26,128 nt of DNA from an uncultured Lachnospiraceae bacterium (GTDB lineage: Bacteria > Bacillota > Clostridia > Lachnospirales > Lachnospiraceae): assembly GCA_910585215.1 (NCBI GenBank), contig CAJUDQ010000024.1:1-26128 (forward strand). The letters are read 5' to 3'. The stretch's first letter is position 1, and every line of letters begins with the position of its first letter. The notes under the pieces were generated by a model. That model saw nothing but the letters and a program-made list of their open reading frames with translations. It was not told where the DNA came from and did no database searches. Both the position numbers and the translations under genes were made by a program. This document shows, piece after piece, positions 15,205 to 23,442 of this stretch.

Positions 15205-15900
15205 TTAATTCTGCCCGTAATAAGCATTTGCTCCATGCTTTCTGTAATAATGCTTATCCTGAAGCTCCTGTGGAGCCGGCTGAATCCTTACATTGATTGT
15301 TTCAGCCCTGTAAGCCATCTTTGCAACTTCTTCAAGAACGACCGCATTGTGAACTGCCTCATGTGCATCCTTGCCCCATGCGAATGGTCCATGATTCTTG
15401 CACAAAACTGCTGGAACTGCCATAGGGTCCTTGCCCATTCTGTTAAATTCATTTACAATCAAATGACCTGTATTTTCCTCGTAAGCTCCTTCTATCTCTT
15501 CCTTTGTAAGACATCTTACACAAGGAATCTCTCCATACATATAATCTGCGTGAGTAGTGCCGTAACAAGGAATACTTCTTCCTGCCTGTGCCCAGCTTGT
15601 AGCATAGGACGAATGTGTATGAACCACGCCGCCAACCTCTGGAAATGCTTTATAAATCTCAAGGTGTGTTGGTGTGTCAGAAGAAGGCTTATACTTTCCT
15701 TCCACTCTGTTTCCGTTCAAATCCATAACTACCATATCATCCGGTGTCAGCTTGTCATAATCCACACCTGAAGGCTTAATGACAAAAAGTCCTGATTCTC
15801 TGTCTATTCCGCTTACATTTCCCCATGTAAAGGTAACAAGCCCATACTTTGGAAGGTCCATATTTGCTTCATATACGGCTTTCTTTAATTCTTCTAACAT
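15205..15900 (-). CDS. araD: L-ribulose-5-phosphate 4-epimerase
   Basis: AraD (EC 5.1.3.4) interconverts L-ribulose-5-phosphate and D-xylulose-5-phosphate, the last step that brings arabinose into the pentose phosphate pathway. At 231 residues it has the normal length. Class II aldolase features are TWGNVSG (25-31), KPSG (42-45), zinc-binding H94 and H96 in VVHTHSSYA, and H170 in CKNHGPFAWG. It follows araA by 110 bases with no other gene between. The start sits at MLEELKKAVYEAN, which fits family members; AGAAAGGG lies upstream. The araA-araD gap contains two 12-base direct repeats that could affect read-through. Confidence 0.96.
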   Translation of the reverse strand: MLEELKKAVYEANMDLPKYGLVTFTWGNVSGIDRESGLFVIKPSGVDYDKLTPDDMVVMDLNGNRVEGKYKPSSDTPTHLEIYKAFPEVGGVVHTHSSYATSWAQAGRSIPCYGTTHADYMYGEIPCVRCLTKEEIEGAYEENTGHLIVNEFNRMGKDPMAVPAVLCKNHGPFAWGKDAHEAVHNAVVLEEVAKMAYRAETINVRIQPAPQELQDKHYYRKHGANAYYGQN

Positions 15901-15931
15901 TTCAAACCCTTTCTTCTGTCTGCTTTTTAGA

Positions 15932-15973
15932 CAATCAGCTTTTGGCTGACTGTATGTATTGCAATCAGCCTTT
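15932..15973. repeat. direct repeats in the araA-araD gap
   Basis: CAATCAGCTTTT at 15932-15943 and CAATCAGCCTTT at 15962-15973 differ at one base and are offset by exactly 30 bp. Each also starts a small hairpin (TCAGC-ttttg-GCTGA; AATCA-gcctt-TGATT). The region may be an RNA processing or attenuation element between araA and araD. Confidence 0.45.
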
Positions 15974-16010
15974 GATTACACACATACCAGTCAACCTCCA
16001 GCCAGTTCTA

Positions 16011-17507
16011 TTAATTATAGTAAACAGAATTTAACTTTAATTCTTTCTTAAATTCTCTGATGTTTGTGTTTTCATCAATAACAATGCTCTCAATACCCAT
16101 ATAATTTGCCCAGCTCACCATCTGGTCAACAGTCAAATCATAGGAAAATGCAGTATGATGTGCACCGCCTGCCAGAATCCAAGCCTCACAGCCCGTTGCA
16201 AAATCCGGCTTCGGTGTCCAGTATGCAGTACCTACTGGAAGCTTTGGCATTGGTTTTTCTACCTTTTTACATTCTACAGCATTAATAATCAGACGGAATC
16301 TGTTTCCAAGGTCAATTAATGAGGTTGCAACCGCAGGACCTGCCTTGGATGTAAATACAAGACGCGCAGGGTCTTCTCTGTTACCCATGGAAAGAGGACA
16401 TACTCTCATGGAAATATCACCCTCTGCACAGCTTGGGCAAACCTCCAGCATATGAGCCTGAAGGATACCTTCCTTGCCTGGAACAAGATTATACGTATAA
16501 TCCTCCATCAGTGAACTTCCCTTTGCATCCTTCTTGTTTGCAGTCATTAACTTCATCAGACGAACCATAGCAGCAACCTTCCAGTCACCTTCTGCACCAA
16601 AGCCGTAGCCCTTCTGCATAAGTCTCTGAATTGCAAGACCCGGAAGCTGTTTTAAACCGCCTAACATGCCAAAATGTGTTACCACAGCCTGATAGTTGTT
16701 CTCTACCAAGAACTTCTCAATACCGATTTCCTGCTGAGCCTGTACAGCTACATGCTTTCTGAACTCATCTGCGTCTCTGCCATCATCAATTACTTTATAC
16801 ATGCTGTAATATTCATCTACCAGTGCATTTACATCACTCTCAGATACAGCATCTACATATTCTACTACATCGTTTACGCAGTAATGGTCAATTTCCCATC
16901 CAAACTTAATCTGAGCCTCTACCTTGTCGCCTTCTGTAACTGCAACATTATTCATGTTGTCACCAAAACGGCATACTCTAATATGACTTGACTCAATTAC
17001 ACCAATAGCTGTTGTCATCCAAACACCGATTCTCTCCTGAACAGTCTCATTTGCCCAGTGTCCGACAATGATTTCTCTTTCGATACCCATACGGCTTACG
17101 ATATGACCATATTCTCTGTCACCGTGAGCAGACTGATTCTCATTCATGAAATCCATGTCAATCGTATCATAAGGAATCTCCTCATTAAACTGTGTATGCA
17201 GATGGCAAAGAGGCTTCTTAAACTCCTTTAAGCCCAGAATCCACATTTTTGCAGGGGAGAAGGTATGACACCATGTAATAACACCGGCACAGTCAGGGTC
17301 ATTGTTTGCATCATTTAAGGTCTGTCTGATAGATGCCTGACTGATTAATGTCGGCTTTAATACAATTTCATAATCAATCTTGTCAGAAGCATTCAGCGCC
17401 TCTACAATCTTTGCAGAATGTTCAGCAACCTTTTTCAGACATTCATCTCCATAGAGATCCTGTGAGCCTGTACAGAACCAGAACTTATAAGTTTTGTTAG
17501 ATAACAT
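16011..17507 (-). CDS. araA: L-arabinose isomerase
   Basis: AraA (EC 5.3.1.4) converts L-arabinose to L-ribulose and uses Mn. The 498-residue length is standard. The N-terminus YKFWFCTGSQDLYG is the family hallmark. Metal and catalytic positions are all present: E306 in GAEGDWK, E335 in LMEDYTY, H352 in QAHMLEVCPS and a late histidine in GGAHHTAFS. The gene is first of an araA-araD transcript. Ribulokinase (araB) and arabinose transporters are not in the window. AGGAGG lies 11 bases before the ATG. A promoter at 17731-17760 gives a leader of over 200 bases containing 15-bp repeats. Confidence 0.97.
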   Translation of the reverse strand: MLSNKTYKFWFCTGSQDLYGDECLKKVAEHSAKIVEALNASDKIDYEIVLKPTLISQASIRQTLNDANNDPDCAGVITWCHTFSPAKMWILGLKEFKKPLCHLHTQFNEEIPYDTIDMDFMNENQSAHGDREYGHIVSRMGIEREIIVGHWANETVQERIGVWMTTAIGVIESSHIRVCRFGDNMNNVAVTEGDKVEAQIKFGWEIDHYCVNDVVEYVDAVSESDVNALVDEYYSMYKVIDDGRDADEFRKHVAVQAQQEIGIEKFLVENNYQAVVTHFGMLGGLKQLPGLAIQRLMQKGYGFGAEGDWKVAAMVRLMKLMTANKKDAKGSSLMEDYTYNLVPGKEGILQAHMLEVCPSCAEGDISMRVCPLSMGNREDPARLVFTSKAGPAVATSLIDLGNRFRLIINAVECKKVEKPMPKLPVGTAYWTPKPDFATGCEAWILAGGAHHTAFSYDLTVDQMVSWANYMGIESIVIDENTNIREFKKELKLNSVYYN

Positions 17508-17542
17508 TATAAAAAAATCCTCCTTTAATACATTATTTTAAC

Positions 17543-17640
17543 ATTCTGTGTGATAATATTCTGTGCCATATTATAGTTTCTCGCTTTGTATAATATTGTT
17601 CCATGCAGCCTCATTCTATATAGTATCATTCTATATAGTT
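17543..17640. repeat. 15-bp-period repeats in the araA leader
   Basis: TCATTCTATATAGTA (17611-17625) is followed directly by TCATTCTATATAGTT (17626-17640), identical in 14 of 15 bases. Nearer araA, ATTCTGTG occurs twice, 15 bases apart, in the stretch 17543-17565. Both sit between the promoter and the araA start. Confidence 0.6.
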
Positions 17641-17730
17641 ATATATGATATCTTTCATGTAATATTATTTTATAACACAGCACAGTGTTTCCATTATTTA
17701 ACTATTTCACGCAATGTTATATGTATCTCT

Positions 17731-17760
17731 ATTATACTACGCAAACTGCCTTTCAGACAA
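17731..17760 (-). promoter_or_regulatory. araA: sigma-A promoter of araA-araD
   Basis: On the minus strand TATAAT at 17736-17731 is a perfect -10 box; TTGTCT at 17760-17755 is a 4/6 -35 box with an 18-base spacer. The start of transcription would be near 17724, about 215 bases before the araA ATG. The imperfect -35 is compatible with an activator-assisted sugar promoter. Confidence 0.6.
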
Positions 17761-17810
17761 GTATTTTTTTATAATTTTTATGTAAATTCTTCACCGCTTT
17801 GATTTTTCAG

Positions 17811-17823
17811 TGTGAATTTCACA
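17811..17823. other. 13-bp palindrome after manA
   Basis: TGTGAATTTCACA is a perfect dyad around a central T. It lies 9 bases past the manA stop and about 50 bases upstream of the araA -35 box. It may be a manA 3' hairpin without T-tract, or an operator for araA. The half-site spacing is too short for a CRP site. Confidence 0.3.
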
Positions 17824-17831
17824 GTATTTCT

Positions 17832-18848
17832 TTATCCTCTGATATCCAAAAACTCCGCCTTTCCATGAATCCGCAGCTTTACAGAATCCGCAGGCACAAA
17901 CACACAGTCCCCTTTAAAAAAATTAAGCGCCGCGTTGTCCTGCCACATTATAGAACCACATCCCCCAATACATAACAACACCCGAAAACTGGTACTGTCA
18001 GCCTGATAACCTACCAGTCTCCGGCAGCGTTCTGTATTTACCAGCATACGATATACCTCAAAATATCTGCATCTGCACAAAAGCTCCGAAGCACAGCCCT
18101 GACGATATTTTAGTACCCGAAGTGGCTGTACTGGTCCTGCGCTTCCTGTAAGGTCTGCTGCCTCAAGAGCCTTCTCCACATGCAGTTTCCTTTTCCTTCC
18201 ATTTTTGTCTACACGGTTGTAATCATACAAGCGATAGGTCAAATTTGAATTTTCCTGAATTTCCGCAATTAACGCACCTGCTCCTATAGCATGAATCGTT
18301 CCGGCTTCAATAAAAAACACATCATCCTTTTTTACAGGAACCTTTTGTAGAAGCCGTTCAATACTTCCCTTTGAAATACTTTCACGCAAAAGATCCTTAT
18401 CTGTGTTATGAAGCAGTCCATATATCAGTTCTGTATCTTTTTCACAATCCATAACATACCACATCTCTGTCTTTCCTGACTGACCATTTTCATACTTCAT
18501 GGCATACTCGTCATTTGGATGCACCTGCACGGAAAGATTTTTTTTTGCGTCAATCAGCTTAATCAATATGGGAAGCTCACCTTTTTCTTTAGAATGACTG
18601 CCGAGAAATTCCCTGTGCTGTTTTAAAACCTGTGCAAGTGTCATTCCTTCAAATTCTCCGGATGCAACCACACTTGGACCATCGGGATGTACAGAACATT
18701 CCCATGTTTCCGCAAGAGGGGCTAATTCTATTTCCTTTGCAAAATCATCATTCAGGCGGTTTCCTCCCCACAGATAATCTTTTGCAGCAGGCTTTAACAA
18801 AAATGGAACATTCCAGTCTTTATTCAAGTGCGAATTTCTGTTTGTCAT
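17832..18848 (-). CDS. manA: mannose-6-phosphate isomerase, class I
   Basis: A 338-residue class I phosphomannose isomerase (EC 5.3.1.8) that interconverts fructose-6-phosphate and mannose-6-phosphate, supplying the GDP-mannose route. Length fits the Bacillus-type enzyme. Zinc ligands are visible: Q108 and H110 in VQVHPND, E128 in GKTEMWYV and H186 in GTIHAIGAG, followed by EIQENSNLTYRLYDYNR. It is the last gene of the gmd-fcl-manC-manA operon. It overlaps manC by 29 bases, which favours translational coupling. An A9 run lies in the coding strand (18538-18546, AKKN), less striking than a G run in this AT-rich DNA. Confidence 0.95.
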   Translation of the reverse strand: MTNRNSHLNKDWNVPFLLKPAAKDYLWGGNRLNDDFAKEIELAPLAETWECSVHPDGPSVVASGEFEGMTLAQVLKQHREFLGSHSKEKGELPILIKLIDAKKNLSVQVHPNDEYAMKYENGQSGKTEMWYVMDCEKDTELIYGLLHNTDKDLLRESISKGSIERLLQKVPVKKDDVFFIEAGTIHAIGAGALIAEIQENSNLTYRLYDYNRVDKNGRKRKLHVEKALEAADLTGSAGPVQPLRVLKYRQGCASELLCRCRYFEVYRMLVNTERCRRLVGYQADSTSFRVLLCIGGCGSIMWQDNAALNFFKGDCVFVPADSVKLRIHGKAEFLDIRG

Positions 18849-20133
18849 AAACGCTTATCTCCCTGCCAAGCTGGACCTCAATTAGCTTCAATTCAGTTTC
18901 CGCAATAATTGTATGCCGGCATCCCGCCTGCATGGTAATCACATCTCCGGCATGTACCTGCTGTTCCATTCCGTCTACAATTGTGCGCCCGCTGCCCAGA
19001 ATCACGGTCCAGACCTCATCCCTGTTTTTGTGGCTGTGATAATTCATGCTGTGTCCTTTATTCAATGTCACCTTGACAGTCAGACTTTCATGCTCTACAT
19101 CCAACACATGAAAGCTTCCCCATGACTTTTCTGCAAACATAATCTGTTGGTCTATTTTGTCTACATAAGGTTTAATATAGCTGGACTGCTCCTTATCAGA
19201 CACCAGAATTCCATCTGAACTGGCAGAAATCACTACATCGTGAAGTCCCATTGCAAGTACAGGCACATTCAATTCATTTATAATATGAACATTCGTACAC
19301 TTCTCATTCATTATGCCCTCGCCGATACAGCTTTCCTCCATTGCCTCGGACAAAGTATTCCATGTACCAAGGTCTTTCCACTGACCTCCAAAGCGCATAA
19401 CCTGAATCAATGGCTCCTTTTCCACTACCGCATAATCAAAACTTATTTTTTCCAGCGTTTCATATTTGGAAAACAAATCCTGATAATCTGTAAAATCAAT
19501 AAGCTCATGTGCTTTTTTCAGAAGATATTCAAGCTTAAATGCAAATACTCCTCCATTCCAGAGTGCTCCCTGTGCAATATATCTTTTTGCAGTCTGTATA
19601 TCCGGTTTTTCCTTAAAACAGGAAACAGCGCTGATACATTTCTTGTCCTCTGGAAGAATATATCCGTACTTTTCACTCGGGTAAGTTGGTTCAATCCCCA
19701 TAAGTACAAGATTCGCCTCTTCCTTTTCAGCCTGACTGCAAAGTGTTTTCAAAGCGTCAAAATAATCCTGTTCTACATAGGGGTCCACAGGACAGACTAC
19801 TACCGGTTCCTTTGGAGAAACCTTTTGTATATCTGCAAGATATGTTATTGCCAGCACAATTGCGGGAAAGGTATCACGCCGACAGGGTTCTACAGAAATG
19901 CCCACCTTTTCCCCAAGCTGGTTGTGAATCGCGGAAACCTGTGCTTTGGAGGTAGCCACCGTAATCTTCGCTTCCCTATCCAGAGCCCGAATCTGACGAT
20001 ACATACGCTGCACCATCGACTCATATTCTCCATTTTCTCCTTTAAAAATCTTAATAAACTGTTTGGAACGCACATCATTGGACAAAGGCCACAAACGCTT
20101 TCCTGAACCTCCGGACAGTAATACAATATTCAT
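18820..20133 (-). CDS. manC: mannose-1-phosphate guanylyltransferase with C-terminal cupin
   Basis: A 437-residue protein that makes GDP-mannose from mannose-1-phosphate and GTP (EC 2.7.7.13). The nucleotidyltransferase motif is LLSGGSGKRLWPLS (5-18), with KQF a few residues later; the usual PKQ is SKQ here. VCPVDPYV, YGYI, FKEKP and WNGGVFAFK follow the family order. The C-terminal mannose-6-phosphate isomerase type II-like cupin (about 350-430) has MNYHSHKNRDEVW and GDVITMQAGCRHTI. Since a class I isomerase follows, the cupin may be redundant or inactive. It begins 4 bases after fcl stops, with an AGAGGTAGGA site. Confidence 0.94.
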   Translation of the reverse strand: MNIVLLSGGSGKRLWPLSNDVRSKQFIKIFKGENGEYESMVQRMYRQIRALDREAKITVATSKAQVSAIHNQLGEKVGISVEPCRRDTFPAIVLAITYLADIQKVSPKEPVVVCPVDPYVEQDYFDALKTLCSQAEKEEANLVLMGIEPTYPSEKYGYILPEDKKCISAVSCFKEKPDIQTAKRYIAQGALWNGGVFAFKLEYLLKKAHELIDFTDYQDLFSKYETLEKISFDYAVVEKEPLIQVMRFGGQWKDLGTWNTLSEAMEESCIGEGIMNEKCTNVHIINELNVPVLAMGLHDVVISASSDGILVSDKEQSSYIKPYVDKIDQQIMFAEKSWGSFHVLDVEHESLTVKVTLNKGHSMNYHSHKNRDEVWTVILGSGRTIVDGMEQQVHAGDVITMQAGCRHTIIAETELKLIEVQLGREISVYDKQKFALE

Positions 20134-20137
20134 AATC

Positions 20138-21082
20138 CTACCTCTCTGCTCTGACTGGACTATTTAAAAAATCCTGATAGCTCAATCGTATGCCTTCTTC
20201 CAGTTCCGTTTTATAAGTCCAGCCCAGAGCCTTTGCTTTGCTCACATCCAGAAGTTTTCTCGGCGTTCCGTTCGGCTTTGTACTGTCCCATCGGATTTCG
20301 CCGGCATATCCGACTACATGTGCCACCAGTTCCGTCAGTTCCTTAATTGTCAATTCTTTCCCCGTGCCTGCATTTACTGTTTCATTTCCACTGTAGTGAT
20401 TCATTAGAAAAACACATAGGTTGGCCAAATCATCTACATACAGAAACTCCCGCAAAACAGAGCCATCTCCCCAGCAGGTCACAAACGAAAGCCCCTGTTC
20501 CTTTGCCTCATGAAAACGCCGAATCAGTGCAGGAAGCACATGACTGTGCATTGGGTGATAATTGTCATTCGGTCCATACAGATTTGTTGGCATAACAGAA
20601 ATATAATCTGTACCATACTGCCTGTTTAAAAATTCACAATATTTTAATCCGCTGATTTTTGCCAATGCATAAGCCTCATTTGTCTTTTCTAGCTCTGAGG
20701 TTAGAAGACAGCTTTCTTTCATCGGCTGTGGAGCCATGCGTGGATAAATACAACTGCTTCCAAGAAATTCCAGCTTCTTGCATCCATTTTTCCATGCAGA
20801 ATGAATCACATTCATTTCCAGAATCATATTATCGTACATAAAATCAGCCAAAGCCTCCTGATTTGCCATAATTCCTCCAACCTTTGCCGCAGCCAGAAAC
20901 ACATACTCTGGCTGCTCTGTTGAAAAAAATGCCTCCACCTCGGACTGACGACATAAATCAAGCTCCTTATGCGTACGGGTAACAATATTTTCATACCCCT
21001 GCCTTTTCAACTCACGTACAATTGCAGAGCCCACCATTCCCCGATGTCCGGCAACATAAATTTTTGCTTCTTTTTCCATCAT
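20138..21082 (-). CDS. fcl: GDP-L-fucose synthase
   Basis: A 314-residue short-chain dehydrogenase (EC 1.1.1.271) that epimerises and reduces GDP-4-keto-6-deoxymannose to GDP-L-fucose with NADPH. The dinucleotide motif is VAGHRGMVGSA (10-20). The catalytic serine lies in LGSSCIYP (107-114), and Y138/K142 form the YALAK motif. NLYGPNDNYHP and FLYVDDLA are further family marks. It lies 60 bases after gmd and 4 bases before manC. Two adjacent ATG codons start the frame; either could be used, and the ribosome site is weak. The product is cytosolic; the donor would serve fucosyltransferases outside this window. Confidence 0.95.
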   Translation of the reverse strand: MMEKEAKIYVAGHRGMVGSAIVRELKRQGYENIVTRTHKELDLCRQSEVEAFFSTEQPEYVFLAAAKVGGIMANQEALADFMYDNMILEMNVIHSAWKNGCKKLEFLGSSCIYPRMAPQPMKESCLLTSELEKTNEAYALAKISGLKYCEFLNRQYGTDYISVMPTNLYGPNDNYHPMHSHVLPALIRRFHEAKEQGLSFVTCWGDGSVLREFLYVDDLANLCVFLMNHYSGNETVNAGTGKELTIKELTELVAHVVGYAGEIRWDSTKPNGTPRKLLDVSKAKALGWTYKTELEEGIRLSYQDFLNSPVRAER

Positions 21083-21142
21083 TGTTTTTTACAGCCTTTC
21101 TCTCTTTTTATCATTTCTTTTGCAAAATACAAATTTTATTTT

Positions 21143-22234
21143 CTATTTAATAATTCCTTTTTCCAGATACTCTTCCAGATTTGTGCGAATCTGCTCTTTG
21201 GCACGCTCCATAGATACCTTCTTCATATCATGTTCTACCATTAACCGCACAAGCTCCTCAAAACTTGTTTTTACCGGATTCCATCCAAGCTCTTTTCTTG
21301 CCTTTGAAGGGTCGCCCCACAAATTTACCACATCTGTCGGCCGGTAAAAATCAGGACTGACTTCTACAAGTACTTTGCCGCTTTTCTTGTCGATTCCTTT
21401 TTCTTCCATGCCTTCTCCGGTAAATTCCAGTTCCATGCCCGCATAATGAAAGGCCAGCTGACAAAATTCACGGACAGAATGTTGTACTCCAGTTGCAATC
21501 ACATAATCTTCCGGTTTTTTATTTTGAAGAATCAGCCACATACACTCTACATAATCTCTGGCATAACCCCAGTCACGAAGAGAGCTTAAATTTCCAAGAT
21601 ACAGCCTGTCCTGTCTGCCCTGTGCAATACGCGCTGCAGCCAGAGTGATTTTTCTTGTCACAAAGGTTTCCCCACGACGTTCGGACTCATGATTAAACAA
21701 AATTCCACTGCAGCAGAACATTCCATAAGCCTCACGATATTCCTTTACTATCCAAAATCCATACTGCTTTGCTACCGCATATGGGCTGTATGGATGAAAT
21801 GGTGTATTTTCATTTTGAGGTACTTCCTCCACCTTGCCATACAGTTCCGATGTGGAAGCCTGATAAATGCGACAGCTTTCTCCTAAGCCACATAAGCGTA
21901 CCGCTTCCAATACACGCAAAACGCCGGTTGCATCAATATCTGCCGTATTTTCCGGCACATCAAAGGAAACCTGTACATGGCTCTGTGCTGCAAGATTGTA
22001 TATTTCATCCGGCCGGACAGAACCTATTACAGACATCAGACTCATGGAATCTCCCAAATCTCCATAGTGTAAATGAAAACGCGGATGTCCTTCCAAATGG
22101 GCAATCCGTTCACGATAATCTACAGAAGAACGGCGAATTATTCCATGAACCTCATAATCTTTTTCCAAAAGAAATTCTGACAGATAGGAACCATCCTGAC
22201 CAGTCACTCCGGTAATAAGTGCAATTCTATTCAT
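21143..22234 (-). CDS. gmd: GDP-mannose 4,6-dehydratase
   Basis: A 363-residue NADP-dependent dehydratase (EC 4.2.1.47), first committed step from GDP-mannose to GDP-fucose. The Rossmann motif is ITGVTGQDGSYL (7-18). Catalytic residues T128 and E130 lie in ASTSELYG, with Y152 and K156 in YAVAK. NHESERRGETFVTRKIT is the Gmd signature. The start at 22234 is preferred because AAAAGGAG lies 10 bases upstream; the ATG at 22255 would place that site inside the gene. It is first in the operon, with its own promoter at 22292-22320. Other nucleotide sugars (perosamine, rhamnose) branch from this product, but the adjacent fcl points to fucose. Confidence 0.96.
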   Translation of the reverse strand: MNRIALITGVTGQDGSYLSEFLLEKDYEVHGIIRRSSVDYRERIAHLEGHPRFHLHYGDLGDSMSLMSVIGSVRPDEIYNLAAQSHVQVSFDVPENTADIDATGVLRVLEAVRLCGLGESCRIYQASTSELYGKVEEVPQNENTPFHPYSPYAVAKQYGFWIVKEYREAYGMFCCSGILFNHESERRGETFVTRKITLAAARIAQGRQDRLYLGNLSSLRDWGYARDYVECMWLILQNKKPEDYVIATGVQHSVREFCQLAFHYAGMELEFTGEGMEEKGIDKKSGKVLVEVSPDFYRPTDVVNLWGDPSKARKELGWNPVKTSFEELVRLMVEHDMKKVSMERAKEQIRTNLEEYLEKGIIK

Positions 22235-22281
22235 AACAGCTGTACTCCTTTTCATTTTATTTTTGTGTCGTTATTATTTTG

Positions 22282-22320
22282 AAGTAATGTTATTTTACTT
22301 TTTATTTCGGTGTATTTGAA
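22282..22320 (-). promoter_or_regulatory. promoter of the GDP-fucose operon with overlapping dyad
   Basis: On the minus strand TTCAAA (22320-22315, 4/6), a 17-base spacer, then TAAAAT (22297-22292, 5/6). AAGTAA (22282-22287) and TTACTT (22295-22300) form a dyad covering the -10 box, a possible repressor site. The AraC-family gene directly upstream is a candidate regulator. Confidence 0.5.
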
Positions 22321-22331
22321 TTCACGATATT

Positions 22332-22383
22332 AAAAAAAGGCTGCACAATATTGACTTTCGCAATATTTCAATTCTGCGCAGCC
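22332..22383 (-). terminator. terminator of the AraC-family gene
   Basis: Read on the minus strand, GGCTGC (22383-22378) pairs with GCAGCC (22344-22339), and an inner AATATTG/CAATATT stem closes a 7-base loop, with a one-sided bulge between. TTTTTTT follows directly. It separates the regulator from the GDP-fucose operon. Confidence 0.8.
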
Positions 22384-22438
22384 ATATTATGCAGTCTTTT
22401 CAAATCGTTTCTATATTTTATATTTGTTTTTTCTTCAT

Positions 22439-23314
22439 TTATATATTTTCGCCCGCCTTCCATAACTTTCTGTATTCTGCCGGACTGATTCCTTCAATTT
22501 TTTTAAACAGACGTGCAAAATAATTTGGACTGTTTATTCCACATTCATAACTGATTTTTTCTACTGTCATTTCACTAAATCTGAGAAGTTGTTTGCTTTT
22601 TGTAATTCGCAGCCGGATAATATAATCATTAACGGTAAATCCATATCGTTCTTTAAAAAGTCTTAACAAATAATATTTATTAATAAAAAATTTCTCTGAC
22701 AAGTTATCCAGAGAAATCTTCTGTATATAATTTTCATCAATATATTCTTTTATTTTTTGAATATCCAGTATTTTTTCTGAAGAACTTTCAGCTCTTTGAG
22801 GATTCCATGCATCTTCCATAAGAAGAACCAGAAGAGAGGATAATTTTTCATGAATTTTCATATCCTTAACATAAGAATCAGATATGGCTATAGTATAAAT
22901 CTGTTCCAAAGCCTCAAGATAAAGATTTAAGTTCGCAGACTTGAAGCAGGATGTCCCTCCACGGGAAAGATATTTCTGATATATCATATTCATATTCGGC
23001 CCATAAAAATGAACCCATTTCAACTTCCAGAGATGATTGGAGGTGGAATGGGCATAGGGTTTGCGGCAATCAATAAAAATACAGTCATTTTGAAAAAGAG
23101 AATAGGAAATATTATCGTAACATAAAGTGCCGGAACCGGATTCGACAATAAAAAAAAGATACGAAGACAGATTTGTACGACTGCAGGTATGAACAAATTT
23201 CGCCTGCAGACTTCCGGTTTCCTGAAGATGAAAAAGAGAGGATTTGGCAAAATCTGAAGGAGTGTATATAATTCGATTGGATTCAACAAGTTCGTCGTGG
23301 AATAATGAGGACAT
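22439..23314 (-). CDS. AraC-family transcriptional regulator
   Basis: A 291-residue regulator. The N-terminal half (about 40-110) has the cupin-like sensor pattern of the family (FFIVESGSGTLCYDNISYSL, DCIFIDCRKPYAH, WVHFYG). The C-terminal 100 residues hold two helix-turn-helix motifs: SLDNLSEKFFINKYYLLRLFKERYG and the family signature VEKISYECGINSPNYFARLFKKIEGISPAEYRK. Such proteins usually bind a sugar or other small effector. It sits between the flippase and the GDP-fucose operon, both on the same strand. Whether it controls the surface-polysaccharide genes, the ara genes or a distant target cannot be told. A terminator follows, and the ribosome site is weak. Confidence 0.93.
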   Translation of the reverse strand: MSSLFHDELVESNRIIYTPSDFAKSSLFHLQETGSLQAKFVHTCSRTNLSSYLFFIVESGSGTLCYDNISYSLFQNDCIFIDCRKPYAHSTSNHLWKLKWVHFYGPNMNMIYQKYLSRGGTSCFKSANLNLYLEALEQIYTIAISDSYVKDMKIHEKLSSLLVLLMEDAWNPQRAESSSEKILDIQKIKEYIDENYIQKISLDNLSEKFFINKYYLLRLFKERYGFTVNDYIIRLRITKSKQLLRFSEMTVEKISYECGINSPNYFARLFKKIEGISPAEYRKLWKAGENI

Positions 23315-23442
23315 TTGATTTTCTCTATTTTTAAATTATTTATAAATATTTTTTAATCTGAAAATTTCTGTTACAAATTTATCCTAAGCTGTGAGAAATA
23401 TTGTTTTATGCTCCTGACTTTTACGAGTAAAATAATAACTTT

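Larger units (their letters stand above)
17508..17831. other. 324-base araA upstream region, very AT-rich
   Basis: No gene is seen. Reading toward araA it holds a palindrome (17811-17823), a promoter (17731-17760), then a leader with repeated TAATATT motifs and two sets of 15-bp-period repeats (17543-17570 and 17611-17640). I found neither a clear CcpA cre box nor an AraR-type site. Confidence 0.6.

Noticed and set aside
17811..17823. TGTGAATTTCACA as a CRP site
   Set aside because: The half-sites are three bases apart rather than six, and Clostridia of this type are not expected to use E. coli-style CRP at ara genes.
18538..18546. A9 run in manA as a second phase-variation tract
   Set aside because: Poly-A runs of this size are expected in AT-rich coding DNA and encode normal lysine/asparagine here; no special signal compared with the G10 tract.
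19240..20106. 288-codon plus-strand frame opposite manC
   Set aside because: It is antisense to an intact nucleotidyltransferase and reads as low-complexity aromatic-rich sequence, a shadow frame.
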